Assembly (NCBI GenBank): GCA_948616425.1
Contig: CAPGBJ010000062.1
Span: forward strand, 1 to 23,896
DNA: 23,896 nucleotides
Source of the DNA: an uncultured Oscillospiraceae bacterium
GTDB lineage: Bacteria > Bacillota > Clostridia > Oscillospirales > Oscillospiraceae
Direction of reading: 5' to 3'
Shown: positions 14,657 to 21,920 of the stretch, in pieces
Layout: each line of letters opens with the position of its first letter
Numbering within the stretch: the first letter of the stretch is position 1
Made by a program: the position numbers and the translations under genes
Notes under the pieces: model-generated
The model's input: only the letters and a program-made list of their open reading frames with translations
Database searches by the model: none
Told to the model about the DNA's origin: nothing

Positions 14657-15910
14657 ATGAGTATCGTCACTGCCCTGACCAGAATGTGGCTGACCCGCTC
14701 GACAAAGCCATTTCTCTTTCAAAACGAGTATGATTCGATTCTTCCCTTTGGGGAATGCCAGAACCTGGGGCTCTATGTCCATATCCCCTTCTGCAAACGC
14801 CTCTGCGATTTTTGCCCCTACTGCAAGGAGGTCTATTCCCCGGATCGGTGCAGCCGCTACCTAGATGCACTCATTCAAGAGATCCATCTGACAGGCGGAC
14901 AGTCCCCGGAAAAAACACAGGTGACAAGCCTTTATTTTGGAGGCGGAACTCCCTCCCTGGCCGCCGAACGGCTGAAAGAGGTGATTGACGCCCTGGAGGA
15001 GCATTTTACCATTTCCCAGGGCATCGGTATAGAACTGCACCCCGACAATGTGACAGTTCCCACTCTACAGACACTGAGGGCCGCCGGCGTCACCAAGATC
15101 AGCATTGGCATTCAGTCATTTCAGGAAAAATACCAGACCATGCTGGGACGGACCGCCATAGACAGCCGTTCTATCGCGGAGGCCCTGGCTCAAGTCCCCT
15201 TTGAGACCGTGTCCATAGACTTGATCTTTGCCCTGCCCGGTCAGACTTTTGAGGACCTAAAAGCAGACATCGACACCGCATTTCACAGCGGCGCAAACCA
15301 TGTAGCAGTCTATCCCTTTATCGACTTCTCTTTCACCTCCAGTACAGTCCCCTCTATGGAAAAACAGGCGAAACGGACTCTGTTGGACGAAATTACCCGG
15401 TACTGTCTGGAGCAGGGATATACCCGCAATTCCATTTGGACGTTTTCCAGTGAGCGGGGGGCCAACTATTCGTCCATGACACGGGATCACTTTCTGGGTT
15501 TTGGCTGTTCCGCCACTACACTTCTGCGAGATCAGTTCAAGGTCAACACATTTTCCGTAGAGGAATACTGCAAACGGATCAACAGCGGAACACTGCCCAC
15601 CGCGCTGACGCTGCGTTTCACACCCCGTCAGAGAATGGTCTACTACCTGTTTTGGACAGCTTACAGCACGCGGGTAGATGCCAAAGCATTCCAGCGTTTC
15701 TTTGGTCGTTCACTCAAAAAAATGTACGGTTTGGAATTGACCATCGCCAAACTTCTGGGCCTTGTCACAGAGCAGGACGGTGTATATGAGATGACACTAA
15801 AAGGCGCGTTTTATTATCACTACTACGAAAACTTTTACACGTTAGCCTATATCGACAAGATGTGGGGGCTCCTGAGAGAGAATGCCTTCCCGGATCAAAT
15901 GAAGCTCTGA
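14657..15910 (+). CDS. HemW/HemN-like radical SAM protein
   Basis: The 417-residue protein has the coproporphyrinogen-dehydrogenase-like pattern: LYVHIPFCKRLCDFCPYCKE (C46, C50, C53 of the CX3CX2C motif, plus C56), YFGGGTPS (93-100), a GIELHPDNVT strand, then GVTKISIGIQSFQEK and IDLIFALPGQTFEDL. A C-terminal helical part (about 310-417) is present. HemN, HemW and the anaerobic haem-degrading ChuW/HutW share this fold. HemW is a haem chaperone, while ChuW opens haem by radical methylation. Here a 39-residue N-terminal extension and coupling to another radical SAM gene suggest a specialised member and not the housekeeping HemW. The start ATG 14657 is set by TTAGGAG. The TrpXYZ-like importer upstream could bring in its substrate; that link is inference. 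Confidence 0.85.
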   Translation: MSIVTALTRMWLTRSTKPFLFQNEYDSILPFGECQNLGLYVHIPFCKRLCDFCPYCKEVYSPDRCSRYLDALIQEIHLTGGQSPEKTQVTSLYFGGGTPSLAAERLKEVIDALEEHFTISQGIGIELHPDNVTVPTLQTLRAAGVTKISIGIQSFQEKYQTMLGRTAIDSRSIAEALAQVPFETVSIDLIFALPGQTFEDLKADIDTAFHSGANHVAVYPFIDFSFTSSTVPSMEKQAKRTLLDEITRYCLEQGYTRNSIWTFSSERGANYSSMTRDHFLGFGCSATTLLRDQFKVNTFSVEEYCKRINSGTLPTALTLRFTPRQRMVYYLFWTAYSTRVDAKAFQRFFGRSLKKMYGLELTIAKLLGLVTEQDGVYEMTLKGAFYYHYYENFYTLAYIDKMWGLLRENAFPDQMKL

Positions 15911-15961
15911 TTGACAGCCCGGCCCGGGATCAAAAAATATAGTGGCACCAGCCTGCCGCCC

Positions 15962-15998
15962 AAAATTCTCTGATTTCGTCTGAAATCAGAGAATTTTT
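15962..15998 (+). terminator. Intrinsic terminator after the radical SAM pair
   Basis: AAAATTCTCTGATTTC and its complement GAAATCAGAGAATTTT flank a GTCT loop and run into TTTTTGGTTTTT. A stem of about 16 bp with a T tail is a strong, possibly two-way, terminator. The following 170 bases hold no gene. Confidence 0.88.
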
Positions 15999-16171
15999 GG
16001 TTTTTCATACCCTGTTGGGCAATTGATTTGCGAGGGCGCTCTGTGCCATATTTCACAGCCAGCGCCATACCGCCCCGGGCGGGCTTGCAGCCGGAAACAG
16101 CCCCATCCTCACAACCAGGGCAGGGCAGCGCCTGAAGGCGAACGCTATTTTTTGTGAAAAACGCCGATTAT

Positions 16172-16233
16172 ACTGTACATGTATAGTTTTTTCCTCCAGC
16201 CAATTGACAAATACTATACATGTATAGTATTAT
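16172..16233 (+). promoter_or_regulatory. Cupin promoter with two 16-bp palindromic operators
   Basis: ACTATACATGTATAGT (16213-16228) is a perfect palindrome set between TTGACA (16204-16209) and TATTAT (16228-16233, 18-bp spacer), where a bound repressor would block polymerase. A near copy, ACTGTACATGTATAGT, lies at 16172-16187, 41 bp upstream (about four turns). Two aligned dimer sites suggest cooperative binding or looping. The TetR protein encoded at 20078 is the nearest candidate, but the palindrome is not seen before its own gene. Confidence 0.75.
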
Positions 16234-16341
16234 CATCTTGTCAAGAACAACTGCACACCGCTCCACCAGAAAGCACAGATATCCGCGGTCAGCCTGAATC
16301 CCGGCATGTCTGTGCTTTAAATTTGAAAGGAGGCGTTTTCT

Positions 16342-16848
16342 TTGGCAAGGAAATGGGATCACCTGTTTGTCTCTCCCAGCTACCCCAAGCACCCCGTGCT
16401 GGATTCCATTTTAGACCACAACGGAATGCTGAAAACCGGCCGCACATTGGGCCAGACCTACGCAAATGACGAGCTCTTCCCTGACGGACATGTAAACTTC
16501 AGCCTCTCCTGGTTTTATGAGATCCCGGAGGTAAACCCCATTGTTGGCGAACATGTTCACGACGCCGACGAACTGATTTTCTACATGCCCAGCTTTCGCG
16601 ACAAGGATGACGATGTCAACGCCGTCTGGGGTGAGGCAACCCTGTACATTGAAGGCGAGCCCTACAAAGTGACCGATAACTGCTGCATTTACATTCCCGG
16701 AGGCGTGCCACACGGCCCCTTCGAGTGGAACCGCATCGACCGCCCCCACCTGTTCCTCACCGTCATGCTCAGCGCCGATTACACCCGCGAGATTGACGGC
16801 AAGAAATACCGCCACATCAACGGCGCCTATGTTCCCATGGAGAATTAA
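16342..16848 (+). CDS. Cupin-fold metalloprotein
   Basis: The 168-residue protein is a single cupin. EHVHDADELIFYM (70-82) supplies H71, H73 and E77, and CCIYIPGGVPHGPFEW (114-129) supplies H124, the usual 3-His/1-Glu metal site. The first 55 residues are an extension with SPSYPKHPVLDSILDHNG. Cupins of this sort act as isomerases, decarboxylases, dioxygenase-like enzymes or ligand sensors; none can be singled out. The start is TTG 16342, eight bases after AAAGGAGG; no in-frame ATG lies near. It is the first gene after the palindrome-controlled promoter and precedes the FMN-barrel/ferredoxin gene, with a repeat element in between. Confidence 0.85.
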   Translation: MARKWDHLFVSPSYPKHPVLDSILDHNGMLKTGRTLGQTYANDELFPDGHVNFSLSWFYEIPEVNPIVGEHVHDADELIFYMPSFRDKDDDVNAVWGEATLYIEGEPYKVTDNCCIYIPGGVPHGPFEWNRIDRPHLFLTVMLSADYTREIDGKKYRHINGAYVPMEN

Positions 16849-16898
16849 CCTTCCGCCGCAGCGGTTCTTGACAGCGGTGTGGAAAGATTGACCTCTTA

Positions 16899-17066
16899 CT
16901 AGGGCTTGTTTGAAACATGGTAACATGCCCCAACGCCGGCTCTTTTTCCGCCATGCTTTGCCAATTTTCCTTGAAATACATCCAGTATTCCTGCTTCAAA
17001 TTGGCTTCCTCTGGCGAAAAAATTTCTCGCCGTTGGGCATAGTTCCATTTTTCTAACAGCGCCTAG
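16899..17066 (-). mobile_element. MITE-like repeat, copy 1
   Basis: This 168-bp unit begins and ends in CTAG; its ends, CTAGGGCTTGTTTGAAA and the complement of TTTCTAACAGCGCCTAG, match at 13 of 17 positions. A second diverged copy in the same orientation lies at 21044-21210; both share AAATACATCCAGTATTCCTG and GCATAGTTCCATTTTTC. The minus strand of this copy is an open frame through the whole unit, starting after the terminal TAG and including WNYAQRREIFSPEEA and QEYWMYFKENWQSMAEK, so the unit may derive from a gene end. It lies between the cupin and the first FMN-barrel gene. Confidence 0.7.
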
Positions 17067-17116
17067 CCGGACCGCTCCCGTTTTTTGTATTCCTGTAATA
17101 TGTTTGGAGGAGCAAA

Positions 17117-17830
17117 ATGAACCAATTTCTCAGAGGGACCCATCAAGACCTCGACGACAGCGACATTCTCTGGGGGCTTACTGACACAAGCACGCAGGAG
17201 GAGATGTGCGAAAAGGCCTTTCAGCTTATGACGCAGCACCAGTACATGACCGTGTCCACTGTAAACAATGGGCACCCCGAAAGCCGCGTTATCGACTTTC
17301 AACGGCTGAAAGACGGGAGAGTCATATTTATCACATCCAGGTGCAAGCCCTTTTATCAGCAGCTGCTCAACTGTCCTGAAATTGTCGCCTGTCTTCCCAT
17401 CGACTCATGGTACATGCTCCGCGTGCGCGCCTTTGTAAAAGAAGTTTCAGACAATCAGGCCATCCGTGACGAGTACTTCGCGTCCAATCCGGGTACCAAG
17501 CTCATGTATCGGAACAATCTTGGAGTAGTTGCCCTTTTCTTCCTCGAGAAGGGGGAGGGAGAACTGTTCCACCTCTACGACAGCGAACGGGTCCGCAGGG
17601 TACGTTTCGGCTTTGGAGGCCTTGCGCCCCGGCCGCTCACCTACTCGATCACCGGCCAGTGCGTCGGCTGTGGCATCTGTCAGGAAAACTGCGTGGAACA
17701 GGCTATTTTCAAAGGTGAGGGCGGCGCCTACCATATCCGCCACATGGACTGCGATGACTGCGGCATCTGCTACACCAAATGCCCCAACGCCGGCACAGCC
17801 CTGGTCAGTCGCCTGGAGTGCGGAAGCTAG
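17117..17830 (+). CDS. FMN split-barrel protein fused to 2x[4Fe-4S] ferredoxin (first copy)
   Basis: Residues about 25-165 of this 237-residue protein form a pyridoxamine-phosphate-oxidase-like FMN split barrel (QYMTVSTVNNGHPESRVIDF, then GRVIFITSRCKPFYQQL). The C-terminus is a two-cluster ferredoxin: C182, C185, C188, C192 (CVGCGICQENC) and C212, C215, C218, C222 (CDDCGICYTKCP). Such fusions are expected to pass electrons from ferredoxin-type clusters to flavin for reduction of a small substrate. The motif RVRFGFGGLAPRP (161-173) before the clusters is shared with the second copy at 19229. TTTGGAGGAG precedes ATG 17117. It is 41 bp upstream of the APC permease, in the same operon. A role with the imported compound is inferred. 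Confidence 0.88.
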   Translation: MNQFLRGTHQDLDDSDILWGLTDTSTQEEMCEKAFQLMTQHQYMTVSTVNNGHPESRVIDFQRLKDGRVIFITSRCKPFYQQLLNCPEIVACLPIDSWYMLRVRAFVKEVSDNQAIRDEYFASNPGTKLMYRNNLGVVALFFLEKGEGELFHLYDSERVRRVRFGFGGLAPRPLTYSITGQCVGCGICQENCVEQAIFKGEGGAYHIRHMDCDDCGICYTKCPNAGTALVSRLECGS

Positions 17831-17871
17831 TGTCCAGTCCCGCCCATTCATAGAGAGGAGAATTACCTTAT

Positions 17872-19209
17872 ATGGAAAAACAAAATTCCGAAAAAGTATT
17901 GGGGTTATTTGAGCTGATGTCCATTGCCGTGGGAAATGTAATCGGCGGCGGTATCATGTCGGTGGTGGGAGTTGCCATCGGCTTGACGGGCCGTTCTGTG
18001 GTGATCGCCTTGATTATCTGTTCCCTGATGACCCTGATTTCCATCATGCCGAAAATTTTCACCTCTGCAACCCTGCGCATGAACGGCGGAGAATACACCT
18101 TGGCAGCCCTGATGGGCGGCAAGTTCTTTGCCGGCGTGTATGTCGCCTTCTGGCTCACCAATTTCTTTGGCGCGTCCCTCTACTGTACCTCCTTTGCCCA
18201 GTATGCTCTGGAGTTGGTCCCCGGCCTCAACTTTAAGGTGGTGGCTGTGGGCATGCTTACCATCGTCTTCCTGTTGAACATCATTGGCATCAAGGTGGCC
18301 GCTATGGCCCAAAACATCATGGTGTTGGTTCTCATCATTGCCCTGGGCCTCTTCTCCTTCTTTGGTTTCGGCCATGTGGCCCCCGGCTTCTTCGATCCCC
18401 CCGACTTTATGCGCAGCGGCTTTTTCGGGCTGATGTACGCCGCGGCCCTGATGAATTTTGCCTGCGGCGGAGCGGGCCACATTGTCAGCTTCGGCCGCCA
18501 GAGCAAAAACCCCACCCGTGATATCCCCATTGCCATTCTGCTGGCCTCTCTGGTGGTCACCGTGATCTACGGCATGGTGGCGGTGGTCGCCGCCGGCGTC
18601 CTCCCCATCAGCGAGGTAGAGGGCCAGTCCCTGGCCAAAGTGGCCTTCCAGGTGCTGCCCTACCCCCTGTACCTGTTCTTTATCATCGGCGGCGCAATGA
18701 TCGCCCTGGTCACCAGCCTGAACGCCCTGATGGGCTGGCTGCCTCCCCCGGTGGTCCAGGCCTGCCAGGACGGCTGGCTGCCCCGGAAGTTCGGCACGCT
18801 GAACCAGCGGTTCAACACCCCCCACTGGGTGCTGCTGTTCATCTATGTGATGGCCGCTTTTGCCCTCATCGCCGGCATGGATCTGGACTCCATCGCCACA
18901 GTGGGTACCTTCCTGTCCAACATCGGCACCCTGATCGTGGTCGTCACCCTCCTGCGGATGCCCAAGGTGGTCCCCGCGCTGTGGGAGAAGTCCATGTTCC
19001 ATATCAACAACACCCTGTACTACGTGATCTGCGGCGCGGCCTTCATTGTGTGCCTGGTGTTTGAATACTTCCTGTTCGATATCCTCAGCCCCTTCCAAAA
19101 GGTGTGCATCGTGGTTTACGGCGTACTGTCCATCGTCTACTCCCTGATCATGACCCGCATAAAGGGCGGCAATCAGGTACAGATCGAGACCAGCTACGAA
19201 GAGGCTTGA
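17872..19209 (+). CDS. APC-family amino-acid permease
   Basis: The 445-residue protein has about 12 hydrophobic helices and the APC signature in helix 1 (LMSIAVGNVIGGGIM, about 12-26). Other conserved parts are NIIGIKVAAMAQNIM (about 136-150), FGRQSKNPTRDIPIAIL and ALVTSLNALMGWLPPPVVQA (about 277-296). Members take up or exchange amino acids or related amines. Placement between two FMN-barrel/ferredoxin genes (41 bp after the first, 19 bp before the second) suggests that it imports their substrate or exchanges it for the product. The C-terminal part resembles the broken permease at 21207-21746 (both contain a LFF/VFF..GGAM.ALVTSLNA..GWL run and end in SYEE), so the locus once had two paralogues. 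AGAGAGGAG precedes ATG 17872. Confidence 0.92.
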   Translation: MEKQNSEKVLGLFELMSIAVGNVIGGGIMSVVGVAIGLTGRSVVIALIICSLMTLISIMPKIFTSATLRMNGGEYTLAALMGGKFFAGVYVAFWLTNFFGASLYCTSFAQYALELVPGLNFKVVAVGMLTIVFLLNIIGIKVAAMAQNIMVLVLIIALGLFSFFGFGHVAPGFFDPPDFMRSGFFGLMYAAALMNFACGGAGHIVSFGRQSKNPTRDIPIAILLASLVVTVIYGMVAVVAAGVLPISEVEGQSLAKVAFQVLPYPLYLFFIIGGAMIALVTSLNALMGWLPPPVVQACQDGWLPRKFGTLNQRFNTPHWVLLFIYVMAAFALIAGMDLDSIATVGTFLSNIGTLIVVVTLLRMPKVVPALWEKSMFHINNTLYYVICGAAFIVCLVFEYFLFDILSPFQKVCIVVYGVLSIVYSLIMTRIKGGNQVQIETSYEEA

Positions 19210-19228
19210 CAGAAAAGGAGGCTATACT

Positions 19229-19900
19229 ATGGTTCCATCAATCTCTCCCCCAGCCCTGGGCCTGACGGCGGACAGCTCCAACGAGGACATCCTCCGCGCC
19301 GCCTTCGACTTCGCCCACAGCATCGGCTATATGACCTTCGCCACCACGGCGGTGGACGGCAAGACCCCCACAATCCGCGCCCTGGAGGTACACTACTTGG
19401 ACGACAGCGGCAGTCTCTACGTGGGCGCATCCCGAGGCAAACATTTCTACGATGAGGTGGAACTCCACCCTGTCGTCTCGGCTATGGCCGTCAATGTCGT
19501 GGCGGTACGGGTGACCGCCCGGCTGGAAAAGGTCTCTGACAAGCTCCTGTATGAACGCTATTGGGAGCTGAATCAGGGCACCAAAAAGATGTACCACAAG
19601 GACCTGAGCAACTTCCAGCTCTACCGGTTCGCCGCTGGCGACGGCGAGGTGTTCCACGTCTATGAGGACGACGCCATCGCCCGGGTGCGTTTCTCCTTTG
19701 GCGGGGCCTCCCCCCGGCCCTGGTCCTATGAGATCGGAGAGGCCTGCACCGGCTGCGGCACCTGCGTAGAACGCTGCATGATGGACACCATCCATATGGA
19801 GCACGGACGGGCGGAAATCCAGCACTACGGCTGCAACGAGTGCGGAATCTGTTTCCACTCCTGTCCTGTCCACGCCATCCGTAAGCAAGAATTCGTCTGA
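19229..19900 (+). CDS. FMN split-barrel protein fused to 2x[4Fe-4S] ferredoxin (second copy)
   Basis: This 223-residue paralogue of the 17117 gene has the same order: FMN split barrel (about 20-155, GYMTFATTAVDGKTPTIRAL, then GSLYVGASRGKHFYDEV), the shared RVRFSFGGASPRP (153-165), then clusters C173, C176, C179, C183 and C202, C205, C208, C212. The barrel halves differ widely, so the two are probably not interchangeable; they may act as a heterodimer (split barrels are dimers with flavin at the interface) or on successive steps. AAAAGGAGG precedes ATG 19229, only 19 bp after the permease stop. A hairpin follows at 19934, marking the operon end. Confidence 0.88.
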   Translation: MVPSISPPALGLTADSSNEDILRAAFDFAHSIGYMTFATTAVDGKTPTIRALEVHYLDDSGSLYVGASRGKHFYDEVELHPVVSAMAVNVVAVRVTARLEKVSDKLLYERYWELNQGTKKMYHKDLSNFQLYRFAAGDGEVFHVYEDDAIARVRFSFGGASPRPWSYEIGEACTGCGTCVERCMMDTIHMEHGRAEIQHYGCNECGICFHSCPVHAIRKQEFV

Positions 19901-19933
19901 TTCCCCTCTTCTACATCCCCCTCATCCCAAAGC

Positions 19934-19970
19934 GTGCCACGGCCAGACAGAGTTTGTCTGGCCGTGGCAC
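19934..19970. terminator. Perfect 16-bp hairpin at the operon end
   Basis: GTGCCACGGCCAGACA (19934-19949) pairs exactly with TGTCTGGCCGTGGCAC (19955-19970) over a 5-base loop. ATATGATATGAAAAAA follows, so there is no U tract on the plus strand. It should still halt or protect the operon transcript, 33 bp after the second FMN-barrel gene. Confidence 0.65.
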
Positions 19971-20077
19971 ATATGATATGAAAAAACGACTTTGTCTCTT
20001 CCCTTTTCGGCACAATTATGCTACACTGTCGCCATAGGGCATATCACCCCTAATACTTGCTGCCGAAGGATAACTAT

Positions 20078-20749
20078 ATGAAAAAGACAAAAGAGGGCGT
20101 AATTCTGTCCGTCTCCAACCGCCTGTTCCTGCAGGACGGGTATCAGGTCACCACTATGCGCAAAATCGCGCAAGAGGCGGGGGTCAGTCTGGGCCTGGCC
20201 ACCTACTTCTTCAAGAGCAAACAGCACATCGCCGTCAGGATTCTGCGAACCTATTTGAGCGATTTGCGCAGCAGAGTCGGCGCGGAAGTGGACATCGTCC
20301 AGGAGCCGCTGCTCCACTCTGCCACCATGGTGCGGATCTGTAATGTCTTTTTTATGTCCCCGGATTACAAGGCATTTTTTCTGGACTGCCTGCGTTATGA
20401 TATCTATATGGAAAGTATGCAGCAGATGGGAACTAGCTCTTATGAGAGCATTATGAGCAAATATCATATTACAGAAAATCCTGATCTGATTTTGCTGTCA
20501 GATAACTATATCCCGCCCAGCATTGAGCGGGTGCTGATTCTGGAGAAGGAAAAGGGGAATTTTTCCGGCATCCGGTTCGAGGAAATTCCGGAGATCGTAT
20601 TTTCCGCCTCTGTGGCGCGGTATAATGATCGGGAAGAGATCCGAGGAGAAATACAAAAGGCCATCACGCAATCCAGGGTGATCGTCCCTAAGATCTTATC
20701 TGAGATGCCGGAACCAGAGGAGTACCGCGGGCGGCTCTTCCCCATATAA
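20078..20749 (+). CDS. TetR-family transcriptional regulator
   Basis: The 223-residue protein opens with the TetR helix-turn-helix (about 4-50): GVILSVSNRLFLQDGYQVTT, MRKIAQEAGVSLGLATYFFK. The remaining 170 residues are a diverse ligand-binding domain with several aromatic residues (YDIYMESMQQMG and following) that I cannot assign to a ligand. TetR proteins are mostly repressors released by small molecules. Lying after the permease/FMN-barrel operon on the same strand, it is the best candidate for the palindromes at 16172-16228. ATG 20078 follows GAAGGA; an in-frame TTG at 20057 lacks a ribosome site. TACACT (about 20023-20028) may be its -10 with a weak TTCCCT -35, so it may be expressed separately. 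Confidence 0.88.
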   Translation: MKKTKEGVILSVSNRLFLQDGYQVTTMRKIAQEAGVSLGLATYFFKSKQHIAVRILRTYLSDLRSRVGAEVDIVQEPLLHSATMVRICNVFFMSPDYKAFFLDCLRYDIYMESMQQMGTSSYESIMSKYHITENPDLILLSDNYIPPSIERVLILEKEKGNFSGIRFEEIPEIVFSASVARYNDREEIRGEIQKAITQSRVIVPKILSEMPEPEEYRGRLFPI

Positions 20750-20887
20750 GAATAGGTCCGGCCCATCGCCGGGCGCCTTGCCTGTAGACAGGAAACTGCT
20801 CTCCAGCCCCCATACAGGTTGTAGCCCCAAGCGGAAACACAGGCTTCATCGCGTTGTTGATCATTTGGCGCAAGGTGTTCTGCAACT

Positions 20888-20925
20888 AAAAATCCTCTGA
20901 CTTCAAAGAAATCAGAGGATTTTTT
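20888..20925 (+). terminator. Intrinsic terminator downstream of the TetR gene
   Basis: AAAATCCTCTGA and TCAGAGGATTTT form a 12-bp stem with an 11-base loop, then TTTATCTTTTTT. It is about 140 bp after the TetR stop. The gap 20750-21043 otherwise shows no gene. Confidence 0.85.
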
Positions 20926-21043
20926 ATCTTTTTTAGCGCAATTTATTCCCCATCTCATACCTGGAATCTGTCGCGCTCAGGGCCGGCGCCATAATCCCTG
21001 GAACTCCTCCCCATAAATCGTCTGGTGGTATTACAATAAATGA

Positions 21044-21210
21044 CTAGAACTTGTTTAAAAAATGTCAATGTGCCCAAGAGGCGGGTCTTTTTCCGTCATA
21101 CTGCCCCCATTTTTTTGAAATACATCCAGTATTCCTGGGAAAAATTGTGCTTACCTGGCAGAAAAATCCCTCGCCACTGTGCATAGTTCCATTTTTCAAA
21201 CGGCGCCTAG
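21044..21210 (-). mobile_element. MITE-like repeat, copy 2 (decayed)
   Basis: This 167-bp copy matches 16899-17066 from CTAG to CTAG in the same orientation. The frame that is open in copy 1 is broken here by a TGA after QEYWMYFKKMGAV, so only WNYAQ and QEYWMYFK remain as protein-level similarity. Its terminal CTAG supplies the TAG stop codon (21207-21209) of the broken permease, so the unit sits exactly on that gene's end. Confidence 0.68.
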
Positions 21211-21746
21211 CTCTCTTCATAGCTTACATGAATTTCAACTTTACCGTACTTGGCGCGAAGCGCGGGGTAAATGCAGGATATGCACAGATAAATTAAAATA
21301 CCAACTACTTGGAACATCTGAATTGTCAGGCATTCGAAGATTACAAATACCGCGGCCACAAATGCACCTAAAAAACACAAAAAACGATATAGGTTGTCAT
21401 GTATGTGGAATTGAGAGCGCCTCCATAATTCAGGAATTTTTACTGGCATATGAATAATGGACAGACACAGGACCACCTGTACGCAGTTTCCAAAAATATT
21501 ACTGATATTCGCCACATCACCAACATTGATCCCACTCAGGATAATGATAGATGCAACAATGTAAATAGTCATGATGATGTAATGGGGGGTACCAAACCTA
21601 TCATTCCTCTTCGCAAAAATTCTGGGCCACCAGCCGTCCTCAGCGGCCTGTGCAATCGGGGCTTGTAGCCATCCAATACAGGCATTGAGGGAAGTCACTA
21701 GGGCAACCATAGCGCCGCCCACCATAAAAAATACATAGAGTGGGAA
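21207..21746 (-). pseudogene. Truncated second APC-family permease
   Basis: About 180 codons remain, running FPLYVFFMVGGAMVALVTSL to a final VSYEES. They align with the last 40 percent of the intact permease at 17872 (YPLYLFFIIGGAMIALVTSL through ETSYEEA), so at least 260 N-terminal residues are missing, including the APC signature in helix 1. Upstream of the Phe codon (21744-21746) similarity stops and a TGA comes two codons before it (21753-21755). The ATG at 21723-21725 has no ribosome-binding site. The break lies next to an att-like site at 21752, so insertion of a mobile element in mid-gene is the likely cause; the N-terminal part could lie on the far side of that element. Confidence 0.8.
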
Positions 21747-21751
21747 TGACC

Positions 21752-21792
21752 GTCAAAACGGCTCAAACCCGCATGAATACAGGGTTTTTGAC
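21752..21792. other. Possible att core at the left edge of an integrated element
   Basis: GTCAAAA...AAACCC (21752-21770) and GGGTTTTTGAC (21782-21792) are inverted, with 11 bases between AAACCC and GGGTTT, like the paired core-binding sites of tyrosine recombinases. It sits exactly where permease similarity ends and the integrase module begins. The matching right site was not found in the window. Confidence 0.4.
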
Positions 21793-21873
21793 CTGTTAAT
21801 CTGCCTTGTGATACTGGATTGATACTATTCGTTTCAACCCGGCCACACAAGAGAATGATTGCAAAGGGCAAGC

Positions 21874-21912
21874 AAGCCGCCCTGCTGAACGACAAATTCA
21901 GCAGGGCGGCTT
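21874..21912 (-). terminator. Perfect 16-bp hairpin after the repressor gene
   Basis: AAGCCGCCCTGCTGAA (21874-21889) pairs with TTCAGCAGGGCGGCTT (21897-21912) over a 7-base loop, 8 bp beyond the repressor stop. On the minus strand the tail is T-poor (GCTTGCCC), so termination would rely on the strong stem. Confidence 0.65.
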
Positions 21913-21920
21913 TGCTTGTC

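Noticed and set aside
17905..19098. 397-codon minus-strand frame opposite the APC permease.
   Set aside because: The His/Gln/Gly/Asp-rich product is the usual complement of hydrophobic codons and has no start signal.
20506..20958. 150-codon minus-strand frame opposite the TetR 3' end.
   Set aside because: It runs through the intrinsic terminator at 20888-20925 and is antisense to a clear gene.
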